A DNA stretch of 64,000 nucleotides from Pseudomonas fluorescens (GCF_001307155.1 NZ_CP012830.1:868001-932000), one strand, 5' to 3'. Positions 18,739 through 30,209 are shown, counted from the stretch's first letter. Translations and numbers: made by a program. Notes: a model not told the origin generated them from the sequence alone.

Positions 18739-19212
18739 ATGAAAGGCGACATCACGGTTATCCAGCACCTCAACAAGATTCTTGGCAATGAGCTGGTCGC
18801 AATCAATCAGTATTTCCTGCATGCGCGCATGTATGAAGATTGGGGCCTGAACAAGCTCGGCAAGCACGAGTACCACGAATCCATCGACGAGATGAAACAC
18901 GCGGACAAGCTGATCAAGCGCATCCTGTTCCTCGAAGGCCTGCCAAACGTCCAGGACCTGGGCAAGCTGCACATCGGCGAGCACACCAAGGAAATGCTTG
19001 AGTGCGACCTGAGCATCGAGCGTACCGGCCATGCCGACCTCAAAGTGGCTATCGCTCATTGCGAAACCGTCGGGGACTTCGGCAGCCGTGAACTGCTCGA
19101 AGATATTCTCGAATCCGAAGAAGAACATATCGACTGGCTGGAAACTCAACTGAGCCTGATCGATAAAGTCGGTCTTGAGAACTATCTGCAATCGCAGATG
19201 GGCGACGAATAA
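18739..19212 (+). CDS. bfrB: Bacterioferritin
   Basis: A 157-residue 24-mer ferritin that stores iron and binds heme between subunits. The ferroxidase ligands Glu18, Glu51 and His54 and the heme ligand Met52 are all in place, and C-terminal EEEHIDWLE gives the remaining Glu/His pair. Together with bfd upstream it forms the iron storage and release pair. An AT-rich promoter region of about 150 nt separates them. Confidence 0.97.
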   Translation: MKGDITVIQHLNKILGNELVAINQYFLHARMYEDWGLNKLGKHEYHESIDEMKHADKLIKRILFLEGLPNVQDLGKLHIGEHTKEMLECDLSIERTGHADLKVAIAHCETVGDFGSRELLEDILESEEEHIDWLETQLSLIDKVGLENYLQSQMGDE

Positions 19213-19237
19213 CTTCTACAGCGCTAATCTCGACTCA

Positions 19238-19278
19238 ATAAAAAGCCCCGCCCTCTTACGAGAGGCGGGGCTTTTTAT
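19238..19278. terminator. Bidirectional terminator between bfrB and grxD
   Basis: AAAAGCCCCGCC (19241-19252) pairs with GGCGGGGCTTTTT (19264-19276); A/T runs on both sides serve the converging genes. Confidence 0.9.
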
Positions 19279-19318
19279 TACCAGCAGGAGCGGCCGGACG
19301 GCCGCTGCTGCCTATAAA

Positions 19319-19660
19319 TCAGGCTTCGGTCTTGCCAGCAGCAGCTTTGGCCGCAGCGTCTTTGATCAGGGCCTGCAACGAACCGTCAGCGGCCATTTCA
19401 GTCATGATGTCGCTACCACCGACCAGCTCACCAGCAACCCACAATTGCGGGAAGGTTGGCCAGTTGGCGTACTTTGGCAGGTTGGCACGGATTTCCGGGT
19501 TCTGCAGGATGTCCACGTAAGCGAACTTCTCACCACAGCCCATGACGGCCTGAGCGGCTTTCGCGGAGAAGCCACACTGTGGGGCATTCGGCGAGCCTTT
19601 CATGTAAAGCAGAATGGTGTTGTTAGCAATCTGCTCTTTAATAGTTTCGATGATATCCAT
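19319..19660 (-). CDS. grxD: Monothiol glutaredoxin Grx4/GrxD
   Basis: A 113-residue CGFS-type glutaredoxin. Cys29 in APQCGFSAKA binds a glutathione-ligated [2Fe-2S] cluster with glutathione. The WPTFPQLWVAGELVGGSDI block supplies the cis-Pro and glutathione-binding residues. It works in Fe-S cluster trafficking, which fits the iron-related neighbours. GAGG lies 6 nt before the ATG. Confidence 0.96.
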   Translation of the reverse strand: MDIIETIKEQIANNTILLYMKGSPNAPQCGFSAKAAQAVMGCGEKFAYVDILQNPEIRANLPKYANWPTFPQLWVAGELVGGSDIMTEMAADGSLQALIKDAAAKAAAGKTEA

Positions 19661-19722
19661 GAAGCACCTCGGCTGAACTTTCCGACTCAGTTGTCGGCAC
19701 GGTGACGCATTGTAACGGAAAG

Positions 19723-19739
19723 CCGAGCGCCATGCTCGG
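19723..19739 (-). terminator. Hairpin after the molybdopterin oxidoreductase gene
   Basis: CCGAGC (19723-19728) pairs with GCTCGG (19734-19739). On the minus strand CTTTCC follows, a weak U tract. It also lies within the grxD upstream region. Confidence 0.45.
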
Positions 19740-19755
19740 TCTCCCCGACAGACAC

Positions 19756-21864
19756 TTACGCTGCCGCGACGGTCACCGGTACACCATTAAGCGCCGCGTT
19801 TCCTGACAACTCATCGAGCTGGCGCTCATCGGTCAGGTCATTGGCGCTGGAGCCTGGTTGGCCCATGGCAATGGTCATCTGCACGCCCGGCCGGGCATGG
19901 CCCCAACCGTGCGGCAGGCTGACCACGCCTTTCATCATCTCGACACTGCTCAGTACTTCGACTTCGATCACCCCGACCCGTGAACTGACCCGTACCCGCT
20001 GCCCATCGCTGAGCCCGCGACTGGAAAGATCGTCCGGGTGCATCAGCAACTGATGACGCGGTTTGCCTTTCACCAGACGGTGGTAGTTATGCATCCACGA
20101 GTTATTGCTGCGCACATGGCGGCGGCCGATCATCAATAGCTCATCGGCAACCGGTGCCTGCAATGCGGCAAACCGCGCAAGATCAGCCAGGATCGCCGGT
20201 GGCGCCGCCTGCACGCGCTGGTTGGCGGTTTTCAGACGTGGCGCCAGGTTTGCCTGAAGAGCGCCCAGATCGACCCCGTGAGGATGATCGAACAAGGTCA
20301 CCACCGACAGTTTGTGCGGCGATGCATCACCAAAGCGCCCGGCTCGCAAACCGAGGTCGATCATCTTCGCCGGGGGCATCGTCGGCTTCAGCTCTTTGCC
20401 GGTTTTCGCCGCAAAGGCCTGGGCCAGGCCGACGAAAATCTCCCAATCGTGCAGCGCACCGTCGGGCTTGGGCAGGATTGCCCGGTTGAAACGGCTGACG
20501 TTGCGCACCGCGAACATATTGAACGTGGTGTCGTAGTGATCGTTTTCCAGCGCCGAGGTCGACGGCAGAATCAAGTCGGCATAACGCGTGGTCTCGTTGA
20601 TATACAGGTCGATGCTGAGCATGAATTCCAGCCCGTCCAGCGCCTGCTCCAGTTGTCGACCATTGGGTGTAGACAACACCGGGTTACCGGCCACGGTAAT
20701 CAACGCCCGCACCTGCCCTTCACCTTCAGTGAGCATCTCTTCGGCCAGAGCCGACACCGGCAACTCACCGGCGTATTCCGGACGGCCAGACACGCGGCTT
20801 TGCCAGCGATTGAAATGCCCGCCCGAGGTCGACGCCACCAGGTCAACCGCAGGCTCGGTGCACAGCGCGCCGCCGACCCGATCCAGGTTGCCGGTAACCA
20901 GATTTAGCAGTTGCACCAGCCAATGACACAAGGTGCCGAACGCCTGGGTCGAAACGCCCATACGGCCATAACACACGGCAGTTTTCGCGCTGGCGAAGTC
21001 TCGCGCCAACTGACGAATCTGCTCGGCCGGCACGGCGCACAGCGGGCTCATGGCCTCGGCACTAAAGGATGCGACGGCCTGACGAACCTCCTCCAGCCCG
21101 TCTACCGGCAAATGACTGTCGCGGCTCAAGCCTTCGGCGAACACGGTATTGAGCAACCCGAATAACAGCGCCGCATCACCGCCTGGACGGACAAATATAT
21201 GTTGATCGGCAATCGCTGCCGTTTCGCTGCGACGCGGATCGACCACCACCACTTTGCCGCCCCGGGCCCGAATCGCCTTCAAGCGCTTTTCGACATCCGG
21301 CACGGTCATGATGCTGCCGTTGGAGGCCAGCGGATTGCCGCCCAGGATCAGCATGAAATCGGTGTGATCGATGTCAGGAATCGGCAACAGCAAACCATGG
21401 CCGTACATCAAATGGCTGGTGAGATGCTGAGGTAACTGATCGACCGAGGTTGCAGAGAAACGGTTGCGGGTTTTCAGCAAGCCAAGGAAGTAATTGCTGT
21501 GGGTCATCAACCCATAGTTGTGCACGCTGGGATTGCCCTGATAAACCGCGACGGCGTTCTGGCCATGGCGCTCCTGAATCGCCGACAGGCGTTCGGCCAC
21601 CAGTGCAAATGCCTCGTCCCAGGCGATCGCTTGCCACTCGCTGCCGACCCGCAGCATCGGCTGTCGCAGGCGGTCGGGATCGTTCTGGATATCTTGCAGC
21701 GCCACGGCCTTGGGGCAGATATGACCGCGACTGAAGCTGTCCTGCGGATCACCCTTGATCGAGGTGATTTGCACGCCAGCGTCTTCGGTTGCAGTGGTTT
21801 CGATGGTCAAGCCGCAAATGGCTTCACACAGGTGGCAGGCACGGTGATGAAGAGTCTTGGTCAT
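19756..21864 (-). CDS. Molybdopterin-dependent oxidoreductase (formate dehydrogenase/nitrate reductase-like)
   Basis: A 702-residue enzyme of the DMSO reductase superfamily. An N-terminal 4Fe-4S site (C-x2-C-x3-C in CHLCEAIC and a fourth Cys in GHICPKAV) precedes domains binding the bis-MGD molybdenum cofactor, and the C-terminal MGD-binding domain runs from about residue 590. The start at 21864 (MTKTLHHRACHL) follows an AGAG ribosome site; the longer frame to 22083 overlaps the next gene's coding and looks spurious. It has no Tat signal, so it is probably cytoplasmic. The substrate cannot be read from the sequence. Confidence 0.85.
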   Translation of the reverse strand: MTKTLHHRACHLCEAICGLTIETTATEDAGVQITSIKGDPQDSFSRGHICPKAVALQDIQNDPDRLRQPMLRVGSEWQAIAWDEAFALVAERLSAIQERHGQNAVAVYQGNPSVHNYGLMTHSNYFLGLLKTRNRFSATSVDQLPQHLTSHLMYGHGLLLPIPDIDHTDFMLILGGNPLASNGSIMTVPDVEKRLKAIRARGGKVVVVDPRRSETAAIADQHIFVRPGGDAALLFGLLNTVFAEGLSRDSHLPVDGLEEVRQAVASFSAEAMSPLCAVPAEQIRQLARDFASAKTAVCYGRMGVSTQAFGTLCHWLVQLLNLVTGNLDRVGGALCTEPAVDLVASTSGGHFNRWQSRVSGRPEYAGELPVSALAEEMLTEGEGQVRALITVAGNPVLSTPNGRQLEQALDGLEFMLSIDLYINETTRYADLILPSTSALENDHYDTTFNMFAVRNVSRFNRAILPKPDGALHDWEIFVGLAQAFAAKTGKELKPTMPPAKMIDLGLRAGRFGDASPHKLSVVTLFDHPHGVDLGALQANLAPRLKTANQRVQAAPPAILADLARFAALQAPVADELLMIGRRHVRSNNSWMHNYHRLVKGKPRHQLLMHPDDLSSRGLSDGQRVRVSSRVGVIEVEVLSSVEMMKGVVSLPHGWGHARPGVQMTIAMGQPGSSANDLTDERQLDELSGNAALNGVPVTVAAA

Positions 21865-21988
21865 GGCCATTCTCTGTTTTATTCGAGACAACCGGCATCC
21901 GGTTGCGGGAACAAAACTATGGGCTGTGACCGAGCGCTGCGCCAGCGACGTTCGTCTTGTGAATCGAGGCCCATCAGGCCCGCCGATA

Positions 21989-22279
21989 TTAGCCTTGGGG
22001 AAGCCTGGAGGGCGCTTGAAGCTGGATTTCCTGGATGGTTTCGATCTGTTCCTGGGCAATGTGCACGCCCGTGAGTTCGCCAATCAGGCGCCAGTGCTCG
22101 TCGAGCCCGGCGCTGACGGTGGCCATGCGGTCGATCATCCGTCGACCTGCAGCCTTGGTCACCTCATCCTCGCTGCGCATCAACTCAAAGGACATTGAGG
22201 TCATGGAAGCGGTCAGGTGAGTCAGGGTGCGTGCCGTGAGGCCCAGCAGCTCTAACAATTGCTGTTCTTTCGATTCCAT
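21989..22279 (-). CDS. Conserved hypothetical small helical protein
   Basis: A 96-residue protein starting MESKEQQLLELLGL, predicted almost entirely helical with an amphipathic pattern (THLTASMTSMSFELMRSEDEV, RMIDRMATVSAGLDEHWRLIGEL). GAGGAAG lies about 10 nt upstream of the ATG. It resembles the small protein encoded next to argF in Pseudomonas (PA3536 region). It is upstream of and codirectional with the molybdopterin enzyme, but the gap of about 125 nt leaves a shared transcript uncertain. No function known to me. Confidence 0.65.
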   Translation of the reverse strand: MESKEQQLLELLGLTARTLTHLTASMTSMSFELMRSEDEVTKAAGRRMIDRMATVSAGLDEHWRLIGELTGVHIAQEQIETIQEIQLQAPSRLPQG

Positions 22280-22691
22280 TCCATAGGCTTCCTCTGTCAC
22301 TCGTGACTTAGTTATAACCCAGCACTTTGCATTAGCAAATGTTTCAAGCGGAGGCAGGCTGGATCCTGCCTGCAACTACCCTGTCCGACAGGTCAGAAAC
22401 CGACCGAGACCGTACTTTGCCCGCCCCGCTTGATTGCCAAGGCGCGCGAGGGCAGTGTACAAAGGGGTTGCTACTGTCAGGAAACAGGCTTCAAAAGCGC
22501 TACTGCGGTTATCCCGCAGGCTCTCTTAAATCCCCTAAAAACCGTAGCCCTATTGGTAAGACGCGACATTTAATTATAAGATCGCGCCTTCCCCTATTTC
22601 GTCGCCTCGTGCGGCTTACGCCGCAGGTCTCGCCCGTTTTTCAGTTAAACAAGGCTTTGAGTATCTGCGGTCTGTTGCAAAAAGGTAGTCA
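22280..22691. other. Divergent intergenic region upstream of argF
   Basis: About 410 nt with no convincing gene on either strand. It should hold the argF promoter and any ArgR operator, but I cannot point to a clear site. An AT-rich patch (TTTAATTATAAG, about 22569-22580) is a possible promoter element. Confidence 0.4.
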
Positions 22692-23615
22692 ATGATGAGC
22701 GCAAGGCACTTTCTCTCCCTGATGGATTGCACGCCCGAAGAGCTGGTCAGCGTGATCCGTCGAGGCATTGAGCTCAAAGACCTGCGTAACCGCGGCGTAC
22801 TGTTCGAGCCGTTGAAAAATCGCGTACTCGGGATGATCTTCGAGAAATCCTCGACGCGCACCCGGCTGTCGTTTGAAGCCGGCATGATCCAGCTGGGCGG
22901 CCAGGCGATTTTCCTGTCACCCCGTGACACCCAACTGGGTCGCGGCGAACCGATCGGCGACTGCGCCATCGTCATGTCGCGCATGCTCGACGCGGTGATG
23001 ATCCGTACCTTCGCCCACAGCACCCTGACCGAATTCGCCGCCAACTCGCGCGTGCCCGTCATCAACGGCCTGTCCGATGACCTGCACCCGTGCCAGTTGC
23101 TGGCCGACATGCAGACCTTTCTTGAGCATCGCGGCTCGATCCAGGGCAAGACCGTGGCCTGGATCGGCGACGGCAACAACATGTGCAACAGCTATATAGA
23201 AGCCGCCATCCAGTTCGACTTCCAGTTGCGCATCGCCTGCCCTGAAGGCTATGAGCCAAACCCTGAGTTCGTGGCCAAGGCCGGTGATCGGGTGACTATC
23301 GTCCGCGATCCTCGGGAAGCGGTACGCGGCGCTCATCTGGTCAGCACCGACGTCTGGACCTCCATGGGCCAGGAAGAGGAAACCGCCAAGCGCCTCAAGC
23401 TGTTCGCACCGTTCCAGGTTAATCGTGCCCTGCTCGATCTGGCCGCCGCGGATGTATTGTTCATGCACTGCCTGCCCGCGCACCGAGGTGAAGAAATCAG
23501 CCTCGATCTGCTCGACGACCCGCGTTCGGTTGCCTGGGATCAGGCCGAGAACCGTCTGCATGCGCAAAAAGCCCTGCTCGAGTTTCTCGTTCCGCCTTCA
23601 TATCACCACGCATGA
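22692..23615 (+). CDS. argF: Ornithine carbamoyltransferase (anabolic)
   Basis: A 307-residue transcarbamylase making citrulline from ornithine and carbamoyl phosphate. Carbamoyl phosphate motif STRTR (about residues 54-58), HPCQ (about 132-135) and the ornithine motif [10 protein letters not shown] (near 264) are present. Two adjacent ATGs (22692, 22695) could serve as start. The following ABC ATPase gene overlaps by 4 nt, the same arrangement as PA3537-PA3538. Confidence 0.96.
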   Translation: MMSARHFLSLMDCTPEELVSVIRRGIELKDLRNRGVLFEPLKNRVLGMIFEKSSTRTRLSFEAGMIQLGGQAIFLSPRDTQLGRGEPIGDCAIVMSRMLDAVMIRTFAHSTLTEFAANSRVPVINGLSDDLHPCQLLADMQTFLEHRGSIQGKTVAWIGDGNNMCNSYIEAAIQFDFQLRIACPEGYEPNPEFVAKAGDRVTIVRDPREAVRGAHLVSTDVWTSMGQEEETAKRLKLFAPFQVNRALLDLAAADVLFMHCLPAHRGEEISLDLLDDPRSVAWDQAENRLHAQKALLEFLVPPSYHHA

Positions 23616-24721
23616 GTCATTCATTACTGCTGAACCTGCGTAATCTGGCCTGCGGCTATCAAGACCAGCGGGTCGTCCAGAACCTCAACCTGCACCTCAA
23701 TGCCGGTGACATCGGTTGCCTGCTCGGCTCGTCCGGCTGCGGCAAGACCACCACTCTGCGGGCGATTGCAGGCTTTGAACCGATTCACGAAGGGGAAATC
23801 CAGCTGGCCGGTGAAACCATCTCCAGCGCCGGTTTCACCCTCGCGCCGGAAAAACGCCGAATCGGCATGGTGTTCCAGGACTATGCGCTGTTCCCGCACC
23901 TGAGCGTGGCCGAGAACATCGCCTTTGGCATTCGCAAGCATCCACAGAAGGATCGGGTCACCGAAGAGATGCTTGAACTGGTCAACCTGAAGCACCTCGG
24001 CAAGCGCTTCCCGCACGAGCTTTCCGGCGGCCAGCAACAGCGCGTGGCACTGGCCCGGGCGTTGGCACCGGAGCCGCAACTGCTGTTGCTCGACGAACCG
24101 TTCTCCAACCTCGATGGCGAATTACGCCGCAAGCTCAGCCATGAAGTCCGGGACATCCTCAAGGCTCGCGGCACCAGTGCGATTCTGGTGACTCACGACC
24201 AGGAAGAAGCCTTTGCCGTCAGCGATCAGGTTGGCGTGTTCAAGGAGGGTCGACTGGAGCAGTGGGACACGCCTTACAACCTCTACCACGAACCGCAAAC
24301 ACCGTTTGTGGCGAGTTTTATCGGTCAGGGTTATTTCATTCGCGGTCAGTTGCAGACCCCGGAATCAGTGCAGACCGAACTGGGTGTGCTGCGCGGTAAT
24401 CGCGCGTACACCTGGCCTGCCGGTGGCGCCGTGGATGTGTTGCTGCGCCCCGACGATATCGTTTGCGCGCCCGACAGCCCTCTGAAGGCACGGATCGTTG
24501 GCAAGACCTTTCTGGGTGCATCGACGTTGTATCGCCTGCAGTTGCCGACCGGCAGCCAACTGGAATCGATCTTCCCGAGCCATGCCGATCACCTGGTCGG
24601 CGCCGATGTCGGCATTCGCGTGGCCGCCGAACACCTGGTGCTGTTCCAGGCCTCAGGCAGCACGGCAGCGCAGATTCCGGCGGTAGAGTCCGGGGTTCGT
24701 CGGTACAGCGCTGCGCATTGA
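23612..24721 (+). CDS. ABC transporter ATP-binding protein (FbpC/PotA-like)
   Basis: A 369-residue nucleotide-binding subunit of the CUT1/iron/polyamine importer group. Walker A is GSSGCGKTT (about 38-46), the Q loop is [11 protein letters not shown], the signature is LSGGQQQR and Walker B is LLLLDEP followed by the H-loop HDQ. A C-terminal TOBE-like domain starts near residue 245. It overlaps argF by 4 nt, so it is probably cotranscribed. No permease or binding protein is nearby, and the substrate is unknown; ferric iron has been proposed for similar proteins. Confidence 0.85.
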   Translation: MSHSLLLNLRNLACGYQDQRVVQNLNLHLNAGDIGCLLGSSGCGKTTTLRAIAGFEPIHEGEIQLAGETISSAGFTLAPEKRRIGMVFQDYALFPHLSVAENIAFGIRKHPQKDRVTEEMLELVNLKHLGKRFPHELSGGQQQRVALARALAPEPQLLLLDEPFSNLDGELRRKLSHEVRDILKARGTSAILVTHDQEEAFAVSDQVGVFKEGRLEQWDTPYNLYHEPQTPFVASFIGQGYFIRGQLQTPESVQTELGVLRGNRAYTWPAGGAVDVLLRPDDIVCAPDSPLKARIVGKTFLGASTLYRLQLPTGSQLESIFPSHADHLVGADVGIRVAAEHLVLFQASGSTAAQIPAVESGVRRYSAAH

Positions 24722-24741
24722 ACAATACGGACTAATGTGGA

Positions 24742-24863
24742 AGCGGCTTTTGTGGGAGCTGGCTTTTGTGGGAGCCGGGCTTGCCCGCGATGCAGGCGAC
24801 TCGGTTTAGTGCCGAAACGAGTTGACGCCATCGCAGGCAAGCCAGCTCCCACAAAAGCCGGCT
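24742..24863. repeat. REP pair of the GTGGGAGC type with duplicated half-arm
   Basis: Inverted arms AGCGGCTTTTGTGGGAGC (from 24742) and its complement (ending 24863) enclose a second REP pair, GGGCTTGCCCGCGAT. The unit GGCTTTTGTGGGAGC occurs twice in tandem at the left end. It lies between converging genes. Confidence 0.75.
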
Positions 24864-24889
24864 CCCGCACTCACACACTGATTGATGAG

Positions 24890-25672
24890 TTAACCCACCA
24901 TCAGCATACCGCTGGCCACCAGCGTCGCGTGTCCCCCGATCTTCACCCGACCCCCTTCCAGGCGGCAAAACAACGCCCCGCCCCGCGCCGAACACTGATA
25001 CGCCGTCAGGCTCGATTTATCCAAACGCTGCGCCCAGTACGGAATCAGACTGCAATGAGTCGAGCCGGTGACCGGGTCTTCGTTGATACCGATGGCCGGT
25101 GCGAAGTACCGCGAGACGAAATCATGCCGCGAACCCGGCGCAGTCACGATCGCGCCGGGCCAAGGCAGCTTCGCCAGCGCGGCCATGTCCGGCTGGCAAT
25201 CGAGCACCGCCTGCTCCGACTCCAGCACCACGAACAATTCGTTGGAACCCAGCACATCAATTGCCTGCACGCCCAGCGCCCGCTGCACATCGAGGGTCAC
25301 GCCGACTTCGCGCAGTTCAATCGCCGGAAAGTCCAGCCACAGCCGCTCGCCTTCCCGACGCACACTCAAGGGGCCGGACTTACTGATGAAGTCCAGGCGC
25401 TCGACCGGTTCTTTATAGACCTCGAACAACACATAAGCACTGGCCAGCGTCGCATGGCCGCACAACGGTACTTCGGTGGTCGGCGTGAACCAGCGGATAC
25501 GCCAGCCTTGCGCCTCACGCACCACAAACGCAGTTTCGGCAAGGTTGTGTTCAGCGGCTATTTTTTGCATCAGCTCATCAGCGAGCCAGGCGTCGAGCCG
25601 ATAGACCATTGCCGGATTGCCACTGAACGGTTGGTCACTGAACGCGTCGACCTGATGAAACGCTAGCTGCAT
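24890..25672 (-). CDS. PhzF family phenazine biosynthesis-like isomerase
   Basis: A 260-residue protein with the two-lobed diaminopimelate-epimerase fold of PhzF. The conserved catalytic Glu is in HNLAETAF (about residue 45) and a second hallmark is GINEDPVTGSTHC (about 200-212). True PhzF isomerises DHHA in phenazine synthesis, but no other phz gene is nearby, so this is probably a housekeeping paralog of unknown substrate. The start at 25672 has AAGGAG 7 nt upstream. Confidence 0.85.
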   Translation of the reverse strand: MQLAFHQVDAFSDQPFSGNPAMVYRLDAWLADELMQKIAAEHNLAETAFVVREAQGWRIRWFTPTTEVPLCGHATLASAYVLFEVYKEPVERLDFISKSGPLSVRREGERLWLDFPAIELREVGVTLDVQRALGVQAIDVLGSNELFVVLESEQAVLDCQPDMAALAKLPWPGAIVTAPGSRHDFVSRYFAPAIGINEDPVTGSTHCSLIPYWAQRLDKSSLTAYQCSARGGALFCRLEGGRVKIGGHATLVASGMLMVG

Positions 25673-25691
25673 GAGTGTTCTCCTTCTTGTT

Positions 25692-25834
25692 AGGGCCTGT
25701 ACGAAAACTCGCCGAACGGCGATCAGGCAAGGCAAAAACAGGCGAGGAAGCGGAGTTTAGGCCCCTAAATGAGCATTCCGAGCCTGTTTTTAACGCAGCC
25801 TGGTCGACGTGCAGGCAGTTTTCGTACAGGGCCT
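25692..25834. mobile_element. MITE-like element with 18-bp terminal inverted repeats
   Basis: A 143-nt segment bounded by AGGGCCTGTACGAAAACT (25692-25709) and its near-perfect inverse AGTTTTCGTACAGGGCCT (25817-25834, one mismatch). It has no coding capacity. The interior holds further inverted segments (GGCAAAAACAGGCGAGGAAG against CGAGCCTGTTTTTAACG). This is the pattern of a non-autonomous transposon end pair. It sits between the PhzF-like gene and ybaK. No clear target duplication was identified. Confidence 0.65.
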
Positions 25835-25913
25835 AGGCGAAGGCGAGCATGCAACGGCCATTACCCGGCTACCAGAGACAGAACCTGCCGATTTTCACCA
25901 TACAGCGCGGTGG

Positions 25914-26384
25914 TCAGGCCCGGCCGATATCGGCGAATTTGGCTTGGGTGTGCTCGGCCAGCACCGTCGCTGCCAACTCGACCTCAAGGCCACGCCGGCC
26001 AGCGCTGACGTAAATACTCGCGAAAGGCTGCGCACTGTTATCGATGAACGTGCGCAAACGCTTCTTCTGCCCTAACGGGCTGATGCCCCCCAGCAAGTAA
26101 CCGGTGGCCCGTTGCGCGGCGGCGGGATCAGCCATTTCGACTTTCTTCACCCCGGCGGCATGCGCCAGCGCTTTTAAGTCCAGACTTCCGACGACCGGTA
26201 CGACGGCCACCAGCAACTCCCCCTTCTCACTCGCGGCCAACAGCGTCTTGAACACTTGCGCCGGATCCAGCCCGAGCTTTTCCGCTGCCTCCAGACCGTA
26301 GGACGCAGCCTTCGGATCATGTTCATAACTGTGCACGCGATGTTCGGCACGAACTTTTTTCAACAGATCCAATGCGGGGGTCAT
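25914..26384 (-). CDS. ybaK: Cys-tRNA(Pro)/Cys-tRNA(Cys) deacylase YbaK
   Basis: A 156-residue YbaK/EbsC-family editing protein that hydrolyses mischarged Cys-tRNA-Pro. The essential Lys lies in AQVFKTLLA (about residue 46), and the [14 protein letters not shown] segment (about 95-108) forms the substrate pocket. Length matches E. coli YbaK (159). It stands alone, not in a clear operon. Confidence 0.92.
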   Translation of the reverse strand: MTPALDLLKKVRAEHRVHSYEHDPKAASYGLEAAEKLGLDPAQVFKTLLAASEKGELLVAVVPVVGSLDLKALAHAAGVKKVEMADPAAAQRATGYLLGGISPLGQKKRLRTFIDNSAQPFASIYVSAGRRGLEVELAATVLAEHTQAKFADIGRA

Positions 26385-26583
26385 GGCAGCTCCAAGCCTG
26401 GCGATAGCAGAAAAATACTGCGCTGGATTCTAGGCCATCACCGAGCAAAAGGCTCTATTACCGGCCCCTACCCGCTCAGGAATAAGCAAACGCAGGACAA
26501 AATCCAGCCATCTCCCGAGCCCATCCAAATGATCATTCAGCTGACCAATAGTTTAAATATGACCGATGGTTCACTTTCGACCT

Positions 26584-26610
26584 TTGACATCAGCATTTCT
26601 TGTCTATATT
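26584..26610 (+). promoter_or_regulatory. Putative sigma-70 promoter upstream of glpF
   Basis: TTGACA (26584-26589) and TATATT (26605-26610) are separated by 15 nt, somewhat short. The adjacent ATTTTTTCGAATCTG could be part of a GlpR site but this is not established. The glpF start is about 145 nt downstream; the region 26385-26753 holds no gene. Confidence 0.45.
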
Positions 26611-26753
26611 TTTTCGAATCTGAATAATACATAAACGTTTCTGCGTAGTACCCGGCAGTAGGCCGAGACCAGGATGGGGATCCTGCCTCGGTGAAAATCG
26701 CGCCCTGACCATTTCGAGAAGAGCGCCCAACAACAACAAAAACGAGGTTTTCA

Positions 26754-27605
26754 ATGACAACTGCATCGCAACAACCATCGCTCTCGAGCCAATGCATGGC
26801 CGAGTTCCTGGGTACTGCCTTATTGATTTTTTTTGGTACTGGCTGTGTTGCCGCGCTCAAAGTCGCGGGTGCCAGCTTTGGACTTTGGGAAATCAGCATC
26901 ATCTGGGGGATCGGCGTCAGCATGGCGATCTACCTGACCGCAGGTGTTTCCGGCGCTCACCTGAACCCGGCCGTCAGCATCGCACTGTGCATATTCGCTG
27001 ATTTCGAGAAGCGTAAACTGCCGCTCTACATCTTCTCCCAGGTCGCTGGTGCCTTCTGCGCAGCGTTGTTGGTTTACACGCTTTACAGCAACCTGTTCTT
27101 CGATTTCGAACAAACTCACCAGATGGTTCGTGGCACACAAGCCAGCCTCGAACTGGCCTCGGTGTTCTCCACGTTCCCGAACCCTGCCCTGTCGACAGCC
27201 CAGGCGTTTCTGGTAGAGGTGATCATCACCGCGATCCTGATGGGCGTGATCATGTCCCTGACCGACGACAACAATGGCCTGCCTAAAGGCCCGTTGGCGC
27301 CACTGTTGATCGGCTTGCTGATCGCCGTTATTGGTAGCTCGATGGGCCCGCTGACCGGTTTTGCGATGAACCCCGCGCGAGACTTCGGTCCTAAGCTGAT
27401 GACTTTCTTCGCTGGCTGGGGTGAAATTTCCTTCACTGGCGGCCGTGATATTCCGTACTTCCTGATTCCGATTTTTGCACCGATCCTGGGTGCCTGCCTC
27501 GGCGCTGCGGCCTATCGCGGGCTGATTGCCCGCCATCTACCGATCGCCATACCTGCTACAAAGGATGCAGAACCCGCCATTGACGGCAAAGCACGAATCT
27601 CCTGA
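26754..27605 (+). CDS. glpF: Glycerol facilitator (aquaglyceroporin)
   Basis: A 283-residue MIP-family channel that admits glycerol. Two NPA boxes are at residues 71-73 (GAHLNPAVS) and 206-208 (AMNPARDFGPK), with the selectivity Arg209 and the Asp210 typical of glycerol channels. Six hydrophobic helices are visible. First gene of glpFKR, 77 nt before glpK. Confidence 0.95.
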   Translation: MTTASQQPSLSSQCMAEFLGTALLIFFGTGCVAALKVAGASFGLWEISIIWGIGVSMAIYLTAGVSGAHLNPAVSIALCIFADFEKRKLPLYIFSQVAGAFCAALLVYTLYSNLFFDFEQTHQMVRGTQASLELASVFSTFPNPALSTAQAFLVEVIITAILMGVIMSLTDDNNGLPKGPLAPLLIGLLIAVIGSSMGPLTGFAMNPARDFGPKLMTFFAGWGEISFTGGRDIPYFLIPIFAPILGACLGAAAYRGLIARHLPIAIPATKDAEPAIDGKARIS

Positions 27606-27637
27606 AAGCGGCGGCGCGCGATCCTGCCCACCATTGA

Positions 27638-29188
<1,551 letters not shown>

Positions 29189-29283
29189 GCCAAGTAGCGG
29201 ATTCGTATCGGTATGTAACTGGTAGGGAGGTGATTCGTACGGCATCATGGGCAAATTTTGCACGGCAGCCCAAAGGAAGCCCT

Positions 29284-30039
29284 ATGAATCTGCCTCCCCG
29301 TCAGCAGCAAATCCTCGAACTGGTCCGCGAACGCGGCTACGTCAGCATCGAGGAAATGGCTCAGCTATTTGTTGTTACACCGCAAACCATCCGCCGCGAT
29401 ATCAATCAATTGGCGGAAGTGAATCTGTTGCGCCGCTATCACGGCGGCGCCGCTTACGATTCAAGTGTCGAAAACACCGCCTACGCCATGCGTGCCGATC
29501 AGATGCGCGATGAGAAACAACGCATCGCCGAAGCCATCGCCGCACAAATCCCCGATCACGCCTCGCTGTTCATCAATATCGGTACCACCACCGAATCCAT
29601 TGCCCGGGCGCTGCTCAATCACAGCCATCTCAAGGTGATCACCAATAACCTGCACGTCGCCTCGATCCTCAGCGCCAAGGATGACTTCGAAGTCCTGCTG
29701 GCCGGTGGCAACGTGCGCCGTGATGGCGGCGTAGTCGGTCAGGCCTGCGTCGACTTCATCAACCAGTTCAAGGTCGACTTTGCGCTGGTCGGCATCAGTG
29801 GTATCGATGAAGACGGCAGCCTGCTCGACTTTGACTACCAGGAAGTACGGGTCTCCCAGGCGATCATCGCCAACGCCCGGCAAGTCCTGCTGGCAGCAGA
29901 CTCCAGCAAGTTCGGCCGCAACGCCATGGTCCGCCTGGGACCGATCAGCCTGATCGACTGCCTGGTGACCGACCACGCGCCGGTTCCGGCATTGGCGCAA
30001 CTGCTGAGCCAGCACAAGATTCGGCTGGAAGTCGTTTAA
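29284..30039 (+). CDS. glpR: DeoR-family glycerol-3-phosphate regulon repressor
   Basis: A 251-residue repressor with an N-terminal DeoR helix-turn-helix ([19 protein letters not shown], about residues 22-40) and a C-terminal sugar-phosphate sensor domain ([27 protein letters not shown]). AAGGAAG lies 5 nt before the ATG at 29284, which is preferred over the upstream start. It likely represses glpFK and glpD, released by glycerol 3-phosphate or glycerol. Confidence 0.94.
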   Translation: MNLPPRQQQILELVRERGYVSIEEMAQLFVVTPQTIRRDINQLAEVNLLRRYHGGAAYDSSVENTAYAMRADQMRDEKQRIAEAIAAQIPDHASLFINIGTTTESIARALLNHSHLKVITNNLHVASILSAKDDFEVLLAGGNVRRDGGVVGQACVDFINQFKVDFALVGISGIDEDGSLLDFDYQEVRVSQAIIANARQVLLAADSSKFGRNAMVRLGPISLIDCLVTDHAPVPALAQLLSQHKIRLEVV

Positions 30040-30066
30040 CCACCTATCTCAAGAGCAAGCTCCCCC

Positions 30067-30209
30067 GTGGCGAGGGAGCTTTCTCCCGCCGGCCGGTCCG
30101 TGCTCGGGCGCAGCAGCCGTAAATTGCTTGATGCAATGCGCCTGACAAATTGCAGATTCAGGCTTTAGGGCCGCTGTGCGCCCCAGCGGGAGCAAGCTCC
30201 CTCGCCACA
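30067..30209. repeat. REPIN (paired REP, GTGGCGAGGG type)
   Basis: GTGGCGAGGGAGCTTTCTC at the left and GAGCAAGCTCCCTCGCCACA at the right in inverted orientation, between glpR and glpD. It takes up nearly half of this 336-nt gap. Confidence 0.85.

Noticed and set aside
24890..25672. Phenazine biosynthesis cluster
   Set aside because: Only a PhzF-like gene is present; no phzA-G neighbours, so phenazine production cannot be inferred.
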